Shown: positions 10,196 through 21,053 of the stretch, piece by piece | Numbering within the stretch: position 1 is the stretch's first letter | How the letters are laid out: every line of letters starts with the position of its first letter | Origin: Isoetes taiwanensis | Taxonomy: Eukaryota > Streptophyta > Lycopodiopsida > Isoetales > Isoetaceae | Length of the DNA: 64,000 nt | Reading direction: 5' to 3' | Assembly: GCA_021234155.1 (NCBI GenBank) | Contig: JAJEKV010000017.1 | Span: forward strand, 12,593,525-12,657,524 | Notes under the pieces: generated by a model | Database searches by the model: none | What the model was told of the DNA's origin: nothing | Seen by the model: only the letters and a program-made list of their open reading frames with translations | Translations under genes and position numbers: made by a program

Positions 10196-11505
10196 CTAGC
10201 ATTCCTTCATAAAGTCCGGGTAAGTCTTATCCAAATCCGCTTTGAGAACCCATGTTGCGTCCTCTGTGGTAAGTGTTTCCACTTGACCAAGTATTGCAAA
10301 ATTTGAGTTCGACGGGTTTGCTTATATGCACGATCAAGGAGAGATTTTGGCACAATCTCCAACTGATCCTCAGTCATCTCCAGAAGTGTTGGTGTGTCAA
10401 GAATCTCTTCTGGATCTGGGTGATGCTTCTTGAGAAGACTTACATGGAAAACTTTATGGATCTTTAGATGTGCTGGTAGATCCAACCAGTAGGCCTGAGG
10501 ACCTATCCTTTCGGTTATACCAAATGGTCCCGCCCATCTAGGTGCAAGCTTCTTGCAGTTGCCAATCTTAAGTTTGGCTTGCTTCACCTTGATCTTTAGC
10601 CAGACGGAGTCACCGACTTGAAATTCCCGGGGTGTACGGTGTCGATCTGCTAGACTCTTTTGTCGAGCTCTTGCAGCTATCAAGTATGCTCGAACTTCCT
10701 CGATTAGTGCTTGCATATCTGTAAGCAATTGCTGAGAGACCTCTACCTTGGATACTGGATTATGCCACGTGTCTGGTGTGAGGCATTGATAGCCATAATT
10801 TATCATGAAAGGAGACATCCTTGAGGACTCCTGTCTAGTACTGTTGTAGGCAAATTCCACCAAATGAATGTAGTCTGCCCATTGCGATTGTTTGTTCCAG
10901 ACATAGTTACGTAGCATATCCTCAATTATGCGATTGGTACGCTCTGTTTGACCATCTGTCTGCGGGTGATAAGCTGTGCTCATGGCAAGCTTAGTTTGAA
11001 TAGTGCTGAAGAAATCTTTCTAGAATGCATTAACAAACTTAGGATCCCGATCTGATATAATCATATGGGGCATCCCATGCAGACGAAATACCTCCTTCGT
11101 GAAGAGCAAGGCGGTATCCAATGCAGTGTCTGTGGTCTGACATGGCAGAAAATGTGCCATTTTAGAAAGTTTGTCGACCACCACCATTAAGGCATTGTAT
11201 CCTCTTAATGTGCGCGGAAGACCCACGATAAAATCCATGGCAATAACTTCCCATTTTGCATTGGGGACATCGAGGGGTTGCAATTCCCCTGGAATGTGCA
11301 ACTGCTCTGCCTTTGTTTATTGACAGGTCTGGCACTGCTTAATGTACCTGGCAATGTGCTTCTTCATTCCTGGCCAGAAATAGCTGGAGCGAATTTTGAA
11401 ATACGTCTTCATAAATCCCGCATGCCCTGCTATCGGATTGTTATGTGTATCATGGAGAATGAGCTTACGAACTCCAGACGTCTCGGGAACACATAACTTG
11501 TCCTT
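10196..11505 (-). pseudogene. pol: Integrase with C-terminal chromodomain
   Basis: Integrase of element B. The zinc finger comes first (HDTHNNPIAGHAGF, then KQCQTCQ). The catalytic core follows with MDFIVGLPRT (first Asp), ISDRDPKFVNAF (second Asp) and TDGQTERTNRIIED (Glu). The C-terminal part has GPFGITERIGPQAYWLDLP and FHVSLLKKHHPDPEE, then the chromodomain beginning DQLEIVPKSLL and YLVKWKHLP. Two nonsense codons interrupt one frame: TAA after CQTCQ (11314-11316) and TAG after FVNAF (11020-11022, where related integrases usually have Trp). A single-base shift in the chromodomain near 10270 moves the end (ATWVLKADLDKTYPDF) into another frame, with the stop at 10196. Chromodomains direct insertion toward marked chromatin. 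Confidence 0.88.
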
Positions 11506-11517
11506 ATAATAAAGGAG
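11506..11517 (+). repeat. Target-site duplication, left copy
   Basis: ATAATAAAGGAG, repeated exactly at 13502-13513. The pair flanks the insertion in element B and is typical in length for a LINE-type retroposition. Confidence 0.8.
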
Positions 11518-13501
11518 ATCGAAGCGCTGTGTGCAGGGAGATGGATCTTGACGCTGACGTCTGCGGCTAGGGCGGACGGCAGAGAGAGAGACCGTCCCTC
11601 TCTCATCGTTGCCGGCACTGGTGCTCCAAATTCGAGGGCTCTTATTCTTGTTTGCAGATGCTAGCATGGGATCCGGCAGTCTTGAAGAAATTTTCCAGGT
11701 TTCTTGTAAATTTTCTTCTTGGAAGCAGCTTTGTGGTGGTTCTTTCCAGGTTTCCTTCATGCCTTCATGCCACTAACGGGGCTTTCTTTGCTTTTTGCTT
11801 CATATGAAAGCATTCTTGCTTTCTATAAAGACATAATGTTCTTTGCTTCTTGTTAAGAGAAGGACCAGCAGTCCAATCTTTTCTTGCAGAGACACACCGA
11901 AAAGGCAAAATGGCGCCTATAAGGTGGAGTAGATTAGGTACAGGCTTGGTAAGAGAAGCAGCTTCTAATTTGATCATCGGACCTTCATTACACCTGTCTT
12001 TACTCTGTCAAGCAGCGGTTTCCTTCTCCCGTTCTTTCTTTCTAGCAGAGAGGTACAGATTTTTCAAGAATTGATCAGAAATTTTCTTTTTAAATCAGGA
12101 GGTTCATTGTGAAGAATCAAATCTGAATGCTTAAACTGAAATCCCAAGCATTCTTGTGCTAACTCAAGCATTTTGGGTCTGAAAAGCCACCCAAGTACTG
12201 ACGCTTGGGTGAAGACTTTGGTTCTGATAATCGAGCAAGACCAAGATCTGTTATAATCCAAAGCATCCTATGCAATCCTAAGCATTTTGTGCTTGAAAAG
12301 CCACTCAAGTACTGACGCTTGGGTGGAGATTTTGGTACTGATAAGCCAAAATCTAGGCATGGAAAAAATTAGTGGCTATTAATAGCCAAATGGCGATTTT
12401 TTACGGGGTCTAGACAATTTTTGCGGCGAATTTTATGAAGAGAGATTTCTTTTAAAAAAATAAAAAATAGCCGTAGTTAAAACAAGTACTCCTATTTTTT
12501 TAGGATTAGCCAAACTATTTTTCCCCTTTTCCCTAAAGAAAAAGGGATTAGCCTTTCTTTATATTATACTAATTACATATTAAATTATTAATAGCCAAAC
12601 AAAAATGAATTCTTATTATAGACTTTTACACGTCCCCATCTACCATCATCAGTGATACTAGTTTTTCAAAATATAAATTTTTATTATATATACCATATAT
12701 GAATCTTCAGAAGGAATTATAAAAGATGGCCAATATCCCTCTAGATGCCCGAGTTGGTTGCATAACATCTTCCTTTAAGGGTTAGAAATAAGTGCAACTT
12801 GATCAGTATATCTAGAAGATGTCATTGCATTGAATGTAGTTCAGACGATTGATGTTATAAGCTATGGTGTGAGCTTCTGTTAAAACTTTTCTAGTATTAT
12901 TGTATGTTCCTTGATTGTTGATTATTATTTGTAGTTGTAGTTAAAGCTAGAAAATTGACAGTTTTTGCATTTTCCAGTTAGAAAAAATAGCTAAGTGAAA
13001 GTTTATAGTACTGTAAAATTTTAAGTGAATGTATATCATAAAATACTGTAAAATTTTGAAAAATAGCCAAACCATTTTTTATGGAAAAATATATAGATGC
13101 TTAATTTTTTTCCTGAATCTAGGAAACTATTCTAAGTACTAATACGCTTAGAATATGTCCACTTGAATACTGCTATGTTCGAGTTGCTTGGATTTTCATG
13201 CTTTTCTGGCACAGTTTGTATCCTATCTCATTATTTCTGGATTCTTTGCTTTGATTCATCAGATTTGGAAAGAATCTTTTGGGAGCTTTTCATCCTAGCA
13301 TCTTCTTGTTTACTCTGGTTACCATATGGGAGACTTCTTCATGCTTCATGTTTATCAGCTTATAGAGCAGGCAATAAGTTTCAACTCATAGAGGATGAAG
13401 ATGTCGAGACTACTCCTATAGTAGTCCTCTTTGTTTTTGAGACATTGTACTTATTTTGATATATTAATATAAAAATCTCTTTCCTTCAAAAAAAAATAAT
13501 A
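11518..13501 (+). mobile_element. Retroposed insertion in element B, LINE-like 3' end
   Basis: About 1.98 kb between 12-bp direct repeats. On the plus strand the right end reads ATATTAATATAAAAATCTC, TTTCC and an A-rich run, like plant L1 3' ends, and a short frame (13163-13459) ends just before it. The left 250 bases are GC-richer. Internally, a block around 12168-12240 recurs about 115 bp downstream (shared string CAAGTACTGACGCTTGGGTG), and 12400-13100 is AT-rich. No reverse transcriptase motif is visible, so it is a 5'-truncated or internally deleted non-LTR element or a retroposed transcript. Confidence 0.65.
13163..13459 (+). CDS. Hypothetical 98-aa frame near the 3' end of the insertion
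   Basis: An open frame of 98 codons, rich in Phe, Leu, Cys and Ser, with a hydrophobic middle (ILASSCLLWLPYG) and an acidic stretch (IEDEDVE). It ends 30 bases before the A-rich 3' end of the retroposed insertion, as the last part of an L1 ORF2 often does, but no zinc-knuckle or RNase H signature is visible. It may be the decayed tail of a LINE ORF2 or a host transcript. Confidence 0.25.
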   Translation: MNTAMFELLGFSCFSGTVCILSHYFWILCFDSSDLERIFWELFILASSCLLWLPYGRLLHASCLSAYRAGNKFQLIEDEDVETTPIVVLFVFETLYLF

Positions 13502-13513
13502 ATAATAAAGGAG
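13502..13513 (+). repeat. Target-site duplication, right copy
   Basis: Exact second copy of ATAATAAAGGAG (see 11506-11517), directly after the A-rich end of the insertion. The host element's sequence resumes on the other side. Confidence 0.8.
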
Positions 13514-15745
13514 TTCAGCTTCCTTCTTATAATGGCAAAAATCTCTCGCTCCTTATCTGTTCTGGCTTCCTTAGATAGACTTTGCCATACCTCTCGAAAT
13601 TCTAGGTCTATGGGGAGGGCCTGCTGAATCTGCTTTCCGAACTCACTGGAGAGTGTAGAAATAGCATTACAATGTGTTCGAGTGACGAATGGATGTCTAG
13701 AAAGGGTGTCCGCAACAACATTATGCTTGTCCGGTTTATAAATGACCTCAAAATCATATTCCTCAAGGAATTCCTAACCACTGTCTCTGTCTCAAATTGA
13801 GATGGGGTTGCGTGAAGATGTATTGGAGGCTTTGATGATCAGTATCTAACTGGAATTGCCATCCAGGTAAGTAATGCCGCCAAATGCGCAAAGCACGCAC
13901 AGCGACGAGCAACTCTTGGTCATGCGTGGGGTATCGCTGCTCAGCGTCATTCATCTTTCGAGAATCATAAGCGATAACCCGACCTTCTTGCATTAAGACT
14001 CCGTCTGTAGTGATTTTACTAGCATCTGTGGCAACCCACTTGTCCTTTTGAGGATCTGGCATTGTAAGAATAGGAGCTGTTGTCAAAGCATCCTTTAATG
14101 CTTGAAATCCGGCCTGTACCTTGTCTTTCCAATGTGCCATCCAATCCCTAACCTTATCATGCTTGGTCAGGTCAGTTAAAGGTGCGGCGAGCTTGGCAAA
14201 ATCCTTGACAAATTTACGGTAATAACCCGCCAAGCCCAGAAAGTTGCGAACCTTCGACACATTGGTTGGTATTGGCCATTCTTTGACTGCTTCAATTTTA
14301 GCTGGGTCGGTGGCTATTCCCTCTGCGGACACGATATGTCCCAGGTAATCAACCTAGAACCTGGCATATAATTGGTGGCGTCTCAATTTCTGTAAGGCCA
14401 ACCGAAGATGCCGTTCATGCTTCTCCAAGGTCTTACTGTATATAAGGATATCATCAAAGAATATAATGACAAAATCGTCAAGGTACTCGCGGAAGACATC
14501 ATTCATGAGCCTCATAAAGGTGGCCGGGGCATTGGTCAGGCCAAATGGCATCACCTGAATTCGTAATGCCCATAACGTGTCCGGAAAGCGGACTTATGGA
14601 TGTCATCCTCCTTAATCCTTATCTGGTGATATCCTGACTGAAGATCAATCTTCGTAAAATACTTGGCTCCTTGCAATTGATCCATAAGATCATCTGCCCA
14701 CGGCAAAGCATACCGATTTTTAATAGTATGCTTGTTTAGTTGGCGGTAATCGATGCACATTCTCAGGGTGCCATCCTTTTTCTTAACATAAAGTATCGGG
14801 GCTCCAAAAGGTGATACATTAGGCCTAATGAAGCCTAATTTGAGGAGTTCCTGCAACTGCTTCTTAAGCTCGGTCAATTCAGGGATACTCATTTGATATG
14901 GGGCCTTACTGGTAGGCTTGGTGCCTGGTTCCAAGGTAATTTCACATTCCACCCCTCTGAAAGGTGGTAGCCGATGGATTTCATCGGGAAAAAGATCATG
15001 GTATTCCCGAAGAACCACGGCTATTGCTGGAGGCAAAGCATCACGGACTTCATCCTGCTTGGACTTAGCTTCCACTGAAGCAAGCCGAATCATGCCCGCG
15101 ATCTGTGATTTCCTGAGAGCCCTATGCAACTGGCATAATGAAATACATTGTATAATAGGATTAACCAGCTTACCTGCTATAGTGACTCGGGCTCCATTGG
15201 CTGCATTGAAGGCGACCTCTCGTTTCTCACAATCAATGTTGGCTTTGGCAGCGGCCAAGAATTCCATTCCCACAATGAGATCGTAGCTGCCAATATCCAT
15301 TATTTTCACTCCTAGAGCAACAGGTGCTCCTGGCAATTGAATATTCAAATTGATACGGCGACCACGAGTGTGGCATATGGCCCCGGCTTAGACCTCAAAG
15401 GGGCGATCTGTAAGGCTTCCGCCATTCTAGGAGATGCAAAGTTATGAGTACTACCAGTGTCCATAAGAATGACGAAGGGTTTACAACCTACTTGACCAAC
15501 TGTAGAGATGACAGAGGGCTGGTGGTTGGCTTGACCTGTTTCAATGGCAGCATAGATGTGAGACTCACCTGTTATATAGTCAGGCGCGTCATCCTCAGCA
15601 GCATTGTCCGGATGGTTTGGGTCCCCTGTGTGTTCCCAATCGAGCTCAGTCAGGGCAGTCTGCACTGTCTGTGTGATGTACGGGCATTCTTGCATACTGT
15701 GCCCCGGACAGAAACACCGATAGCAAGCCCGTTCTCTACGTAACT
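13514..15745 (-). pseudogene. pol: Zinc knuckle, protease, reverse transcriptase and RNase H of element B
   Basis: From the 5' side: a gag zinc knuckle CYRCFCPGHSMQEC near 15690-15725; an aspartic protease with FVILMDTGSTHNFAS (15345-15695) continuing as [10 protein letters not shown] in the next frame; the RT with [43 protein letters not shown] and catalytic [10 protein letters not shown]; and RNase H with [14 protein letters not shown] and [10 protein letters not shown]. After that the linker KHNVVADTLSRHPFVTR leads to the insertion point at 13513. Frames change by single bases near 15346, 14553 and 13800, and a TAG lies near 14354. All catalytic strings remain, so decay is recent to moderate. 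Confidence 0.9.
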
Positions 15746-15848
15746 ATTCACGAGCCTCCTTAGGGATAGCTTGGAGGATATCCCGGAAGGCTCCTGCAGG
15801 ATTGGTAGACTTCTCTGGCACAGTGAAGGAAACCTTCTTTTCAGTCTT

Positions 15849-16205
15849 CTAATATCCAGTGGAGGCGGGAGGCCCTGGACTAGGCGAGCGCCCTCTGTAA
15901 GGTGTATATCCCTTGTTCTGAGTGAACGAAGAGGGTCGGGGCGGCTGGTACTTCGGGGTGTCTTCTTCTAGGCTAAGTGCCTTAGCCTCTGCTTCTGCAA
16001 CGGTCTTAGGGTCTATGGCTCGAACCATTTTCCTTATGGTATGGGATAACCCCTCAATATACCCTTCAACTGCCCTACGCTCATTTATCCCTGGGACGTA
16101 TAAGCGCAAGCGCATGAACTCGTCCGTATAGGATTGGACGGTCATGTTTTTCTTCTCCAGGCGGTAGAAGGTCTGGATTTGTTGGCAATGATGGGCCCTG
16201 GGCAC
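15849..16205 (-). pseudogene. gag: Gag fragment of element B
   Basis: A 118-codon frame matching the C-terminal half of a retrotransposon gag domain: FYRLEKKNMTVQSYTDEFMR, LRLYVPGINERRAVEGYIEG, then a Pro/Arg/Ser-rich basic linker that leads toward the zinc knuckle at about 15700. A stop separates it from that knuckle. The N-terminal gag half and the PBS are missing; sequence unrelated to gag begins near 16230, so the element's 5' end has been lost or interrupted. Confidence 0.8.
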
Positions 16206-16705
16206 ATAATGTGACTTGAAGGCTTTAGCAAAGACCTTGTATAATCAGTTGTAAGTTGTGTGTCTTTATTTTCCTTGCTAGCCTGCAACTTGAGAGACTC
16301 TCATCAATTTGTATTTCACCCTCCAAGAATTCTGGAGAGAATATACACAAAAACTGAGAACTTGACATCTTGAAGTAGGTCTCAAAAGATATAAATACAC
16401 TATATAGATCTTCCTTTTAGTTTCTAATTGAGCTTCTGTGCCAAAGTTGGCTGGAGATTGGATATCCTTCACAAATTGAGGATCAAGTTGAGTTAAGGAA
16501 ACACTCTTAGTTTTCCAATAGCTGAGCTTCTTTGTCACAGTTGGTGGTGATTGGATTTCCTCTGCAAATTGGGGATGGTAACTAGATGACTAAGGCAGGC
16601 CTTAAAATAATTGAGATTTATCTAATTTGCATTAAATGCCAATTTCAGACAAATGTAATGATGGAATCAGCATATTCTAATCACATCGAGTGGATTACAG
16701 AACAC
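16206..16705. other. Unclassified sequence between elements B and C
   Basis: About 500 bases of AT-rich sequence. It holds two similar short blocks around 16430-16480 and 16515-16570 (both containing a GAGCTTCT-GT-CC/CA-AGTTGG-type string and TGGAGATTGGAT or TGGTGATTGGAT), so a short diverged tandem repeat is likely. No gene or LTR is recognised. Confidence 0.4.
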
Positions 16706-18085
16706 TTAACCTAGTTTGGGCTCAAGATAGGAGCGTCGAGACAAGGCATCAGGCTTTCCTTGGAGGGCTCCAGGACGGTACTTGATCACGAAATCAATCC
16801 GGGATAATACTTGAGTATGCCACCGGGCCTGGCGACGGTTGAGCACTCGAGCAGACTGAAAATATTCGAGATTTCGGTGATCTGTGTAGACTGTGACTTT
16901 ATAAGGAGATCCCTCCAGGAAACGTCTCCACTCCTCAAAAGAATCCACTATCGCCAACAACTCCTTGTCATAAATGGGATAGTTGATTTCAGCAGCCTGA
17001 AACTTTCGTGAGTGATAGGCGATTGGATGCAATTCATGGTCATCCCCCTCCTGAGACAGGATCCCACCAAGCGCAAAATCAGAAGCATCTGCTTCGACAA
17101 CATATGGGCGCAAAGGATCTGCATGAGCAAGAACTGGCGCCGTGGTGAAAGCATGCTTCAGGGTAACAAAAGCAGATTCCGCTTCCACAGTCCATTCAAA
17201 TGGCACATCCTTGACCGTGAGGCGTGTCAAAGGAAGAGCAATCTCCGAATAATCCCGGATGAAACGCCGATAGAAATTGGCAAACCCGAGGAAACACTGA
17301 ACATCGCGAACGGATGAAGGTGTTTGCCACTCCAGAACAGTGCTAACCTTTTCGGGGTCCATAGAGACTCCATGTGGAGTGATGCGATAGCCAAGGAACT
17401 CCACATTATCCTGCTCGAACTGACACTTCTCAAGTTTGGCATATAACCCATGCTCACGAAGCTTCTAAAGGACCTGTCGAACATGCCTCTCATGTTCGTC
17501 GAGAGTCTTAGAATAAACAAGAATATCATCCAGATAGATGATAACAAAAGTGTCTAAGAACTCTCGAAAAACATCATTGGCCATATGCTGGAATACTGCC
17601 GGGGCATTGGTAAGTCCAAATGGCATAACTGTGTACTCGAAATGGCCATACCGAGTACGAAAAGCTGTTTTCCACTCATCACCCTCCCGGATCCGAATAA
17701 GATTGTAGGCACCCCGAAGATCAATCTTCGTAAAATAATGCGCACCTTGAAGTTGCTCCAACAACTCTGGGATCAGAGGAAGCAGATACCGATTCGGTAC
17801 CGTGATTTTGTTGAGGCCGCGATAATCAACGACCAGCCGTAGCGAATCATCCTTCTTTTCGACAAAGAAGATAGGCGCTCCCGCAGGGGACTGAGAATGT
17901 CGAATGAAGCCAGTGGCTAGATTCTCCTCAATATAATCCCGCAAAACCTTCAACTCAGCAGGAGATAGACCATATATCGGACCATATGGCGGCGTCGTCC
18001 CCGGCTGCAAATCAATAGAACAATCATATGGATGATGCTCTGGGAGTTTACTGGCCTTGACTTTGTCAAACACATCAGCAATCAC
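16706..18085 (-). pseudogene. pol: Element C RT and RNase H (inverted half)
   Basis: A single minus-strand frame broken once by a TAG at 17465-17467. It holds [60 protein letters not shown], catalytic [10 protein letters not shown], the thumb with FLGYRITPHGVSMDPEK, and RNase H with EADASDFALGGIL, YDKELLAIVDSFEEW and TDHRNLEYF, ending GKPDALSRRSYLEPK. The family is chromovirus-like Ty3/gypsy. Normally the integrase would follow at the low-coordinate side; instead the integrase half of the same type lies head-to-head on the opposite strand from 18118. The N-terminus is cut at about 18100. Confidence 0.9.
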
Positions 18086-18117
18086 AGGTTATTTTAGGGC
18101 CTGATCGGTTCCAGCTT

Positions 18118-19663
18118 ATGGCTCTCACTTTGTTCGAGAGGCCTCATGATACAGCCTTGTTGGAGTCTGTTCGAGCCTCTCTGCCCTCCGATCCATTGGC
18201 TCAAGATGTGTTCTCACACATGGGCGCCGCATCATCTTCTCAGCAGATGGGATCAGACTATGATCGTTTTGAGGTGCGCGATGGACTTCTGCTCCATGAT
18301 GGGCTTCTATATGTGCCAGATGGTGCTCCGAGGCTTCAGGTTCTTCAGGCTTGCCATGATTCACCTATGGCCGGACACTTTGGAGTAGCCAAGACTCTTG
18401 AACTTATTAGTCGAGAGTATTGGTGGCCAGGTCTTCGTCGCTCTGTCGAAGCTTTTATTCGATCCTGTGACATCTGCTGTCGAGCCAAGGTTCCAAGGCA
18501 TCTTCCTCATGGCCTGCTTCAGCCTTTACCAGTTCCAGCCGGTCCTTGGAAGAGTATTTCAGTGGATTTTATTGTCGAGCTTCCATCCTCACAGGGCCAT
18601 GATGCCATCCTTGTTGTTGTTGACCATTTTTCCAAGATGGCACATTTCATTCCTTGCAGCACTTCTATCTCTAGTGAAGCCACATCGGTTCTCTTGCTTC
18701 GAGAGGTGGTTCGACTCCATGGCTTACCAGATAACATTGTCAGTGACCGCGGCCCTCAATTTGTTGCCAGTTTTTGGAAGCGTCTATTGCAACTCTTGCA
18801 TGTGGAATGTTCGCTCTCTTCCGGACATCACCCAGAGTCCAATGGACAGGTGGAGCGCACTAATCAAACCCTTGAGCAGTATTTGCGATGCTTCATCAAT
18901 TATTAGCAGGATGACTGGGTTGATTGGCTACCGTTGGCCGAATTTGCTTATAATAATTCTGTCCATGCCTCCACAGGCCAGACCCCCGTTCTTTATTAAT
19001 TTTGGCATGCATCCCCGGTGGTCTTTGATTGCTCTGGATATGATTGATCAATCCCAGGTCGCGAGGACAGGGCTCGAAGCTCCGCATGCTCGGGATGATC
19101 TTCAGCACCATCTTCTCGGGCCCAAGCACGTTATCGTTATCATGCGGTCAGCATCGTCGAACGCTCCTCATTTTGCAGTTGGTGATCTTGTTTGGCTCTT
19201 GCGTCGGGATTTGCCGACAGCTCGCCCTTGTAACAAGCTCGACTACCGGCGCTTGGGTCCTTATCGGATTATTGACCGAGTTGGTGATCTTTGCTTTTTA
19301 AATGCGGAACTTCCGCCATCGGTTAAACTTCACCCGGTGTTCCATGTGTCTTTGTTAGAACCCTATATGGCGAATCCATTTCGGATCGAGTACCTCCACC
19401 TCCACCACCCGGTCGAGATTGATGATCATGAGGAGTTCGAGGTTCGAGAGATTACGGACTCCAAGTTTCTCCGTCGGCGATTGTATTACTTTGTTGATTG
19501 GGAAGGTTACTCACCAAGTGATAGAACACGGGAACTGCCGCAGAATCGACTAATCGCTGACAAAATTGCGGAGTTTCACCACCGTTACCCGAACAAGCCA
19601 AGTTTGAGTACTCCGGCCCCAGCTTCGAGGACTCGTCGCCGTCGTAGGAGGGGGATGGTGTGA
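18118..19663 (+). pseudogene. pol: Element C integrase with chromodomain (plus-strand half)
   Basis: Plus-strand frame with the integrase zinc finger (CHDSPMAGHFGVAKT and SCDICCRAK), the catalytic core (VDFIVELPSSQGHDA, VSDRGPQFVASFW, HPESNGQVERTNQTLEQ) and a TAG at 18904-18906 followed by continued homology (DDWVDWLPLAEFAYNNS). A single-base shift near 18985 moves it to the frame that ends at 19663. That part has FHVSLLEPY and a chromodomain (EFEVREITDSKF, YYFVDWEGYSP, RLIADKIAEFH). The aromatic chromodomain positions are partly kept, but the usual Trp-Glu-Pro is replaced. It ends in an Arg-rich tail whose stop codon lies inside the LTR. Confidence 0.9.
19646..19658 (+). other. Polypurine tract of element C
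   Basis: AGGAGGGGGATGG directly precedes the LTR start TGTGACG at 19659. This is where the plus-strand primer for reverse transcription would form. It overlaps the last codons of the integrase frame, and it identifies the following LTR as the 3' LTR of the element that supplied the integrase half. Confidence 0.8.
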
Positions 19664-19727
19664 CGACCATACGGATATTCGTACCATATGATCATTATAC
19701 TCATATGTACAAAAGATGGTCGTCACA
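19659..19727 (+). repeat. Short inverted repeat at the LTR 2 start
   Basis: TGTGACGACCAT at 19659-19670 is matched as the exact reverse complement ATGGTCGTCACA at 19716-19727, enclosing 45 AT-rich bases. It could fold into a 12-bp stem. It may be a regulatory hairpin in U3 or the two ends of a tiny inserted element; I cannot decide. Confidence 0.6.
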
Positions 19728-19743
19728 CAGATGCAAAAGGGTA

Positions 19744-19815
19744 GTTGCACAAGACAGGGTTTGAACTCGCAACCTTCCAGTTGCGAGTCATACACTCTTG
19801 CCAAGTGCACTACCA
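19744..19815 (-). ncRNA. tRNA-like (SINE-like) segment within LTR 2
   Basis: On the minus strand the segment reads TGGTAGTGCACTTGGCAAGA (A-box-like) about 30 bases before GCGAGTTCAAACCC (B-box-like, matching GWTCRANNC). The spacing fits an RNA polymerase III internal promoter. The anticodon region does not make a clean 5-bp stem with a 7-base loop, so this is a tRNA-derived SINE head or tRNA relic rather than a functional tRNA gene. It sits antisense inside the U3 part of the LTR. Confidence 0.5.
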
Positions 19816-19962
19816 ATATTTGTTGAAGACATTCCTTCACGTCTTCCTCATATGTGGAACTATCTCCAGAAAATTCTAGAATGTTCTAGAACCTAAATGC
19901 ATGCGCGACACTTAGCGCGATCTCACCCATTGGAGTGGCGCGATCCTGACCGTTGGTTTAGA

Positions 19963-19970
19963 TATATAAG
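19963..19970 (+). promoter_or_regulatory. TATA box in LTR 2
   Basis: TATATAAG, followed by GGAGGCATCTC, about 300 bases into the LTR. It is a good candidate for the U3 promoter, placing the R region near 19995-20000. It reads on the plus strand, the same direction as element C's integrase. Confidence 0.55.
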
Positions 19971-21053
19971 GAGGCATCTCTTTCTTGTCAAACCATTCCG
20001 GTTCAACGCCAGTCTTGAGCCTTCTAGGCATCTGTCTTGTATTCCTGCTTGCCTTCGGGCTATTGTATTATCGATTCCTGTTCATATATCAGATTCTTTA
20101 CCGATCTTGGCGTATTTCTTCCGTATTTCTTGCGTATTTTCCACGTAATTTCCTTGTTTTTCGAGTAGGTTCATGACAGGTGGGGTCTTGCCTAGCGCGG
20201 CTACCTCCTATAGTGTGCTAGGCTTATAGCTGGTCACTGTGTGTGGGCCGGGTAGGGGTCTGATACTCTCTGGGCCAGAGGGCCGAGTCTTTATGGCCGT
20301 CCTAGGCTCGAACGGGTTGGTGAATGGTGATCTGACCTTTAGATTTAGGGGAGTAAGTTGGGTACGGTTGCGGGGGTCGCTGATGCGGCACGTGTTCTCT
20401 AGCACACCCAGGGATCCGTCATGTTCGGGAAGGAGACGCCTCCCTGACCTGCCTCATCAGACCGGGGAGATGTAACCCGGAGTAGTCCCGAAGGGTGATT
20501 CCTTGGGATTGCGTCTCCGGAGGGCTACAAGCACGTCATGGCATGATTCAGCCTGTCTGCAAAGTGTGCGCAGGAGGGGTGGATGGAATGGACAACCCTA
20601 GCCATTGTCTTATGCCAGCCAATGCCATGTTATACTTCCGTCTGTTGATATCTTGAGGCCCTGGTTGTCAGTTGACCCCTTGGAGTCTGAGCCCGGGGTA
20701 GTGCCTCGTCATAGTGTTATTTCGTGTTTTTATGGATGTATTATCTTTTCCGTGATGATGATGGATGGGTCATCCTTCGTGGTGGTATATTATTTTGCAT
20801 GATGATTGTATGCTAACGTATATGTATGCTTCCGCTATATAGGATTTCCCATAGGACGTGGGATGAATGATACCTCCGTGTTCCTCGCCCGGACACTTGG
20901 CCATCCCAAGTGGTCCGAGTATGACGGAGGGCCTTGCCATGGTGATGTAGTCGCCATGGAAGGAGAATTCCCGTATTTATGCGATGGGAGCATCATATAG
21001 ACTCTGGGAGCGTACATCTAGTATCCCCATGCAAGCATGATCCGGATGTCACA

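Larger units (their letters stand above)
10196..16205 (-). mobile_element. Element B: chromovirus-type Ty3/gypsy, nested insertion inside
   Basis: A minus-strand element with the order gag, zinc knuckle, protease, RT, RNase H, integrase, chromodomain, from 16205 down to 10196. It is cut by an unrelated 2-kb insertion at 11518-13501 between the RNase H linker and the integrase zinc finger. The LTRs are not recognisable. The frames carry several stops and single-base shifts but all major motifs remain. Confidence 0.85.
19659..21053 (+). repeat. LTR 2 (1.4 kb), 3' LTR of element C
   Basis: Begins TGTGACGACCATACGG right after the polypurine tract and ends GGATGTCACA at 21053, giving TGTGAC...GTCACA termini. 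From about 20175 onward it aligns with LTR 1 (reverse strand) and LTR 3: shared strings include CTATAGTGTGCTAGGCTTATA, GATGGATGGGTCATCCTTCGT and ATGCCAGCCAATGCCATG. The first 500 bases (U3) differ from the other two, which are similar to each other. No PBS follows, as expected for a 3' LTR. Confidence 0.82.

Noticed and set aside
19744-19815. A functional tRNA gene
   Set aside because: A and B boxes are present, but the anticodon arm and acceptor stem do not fold properly, so it is kept only as a tRNA-like relic.
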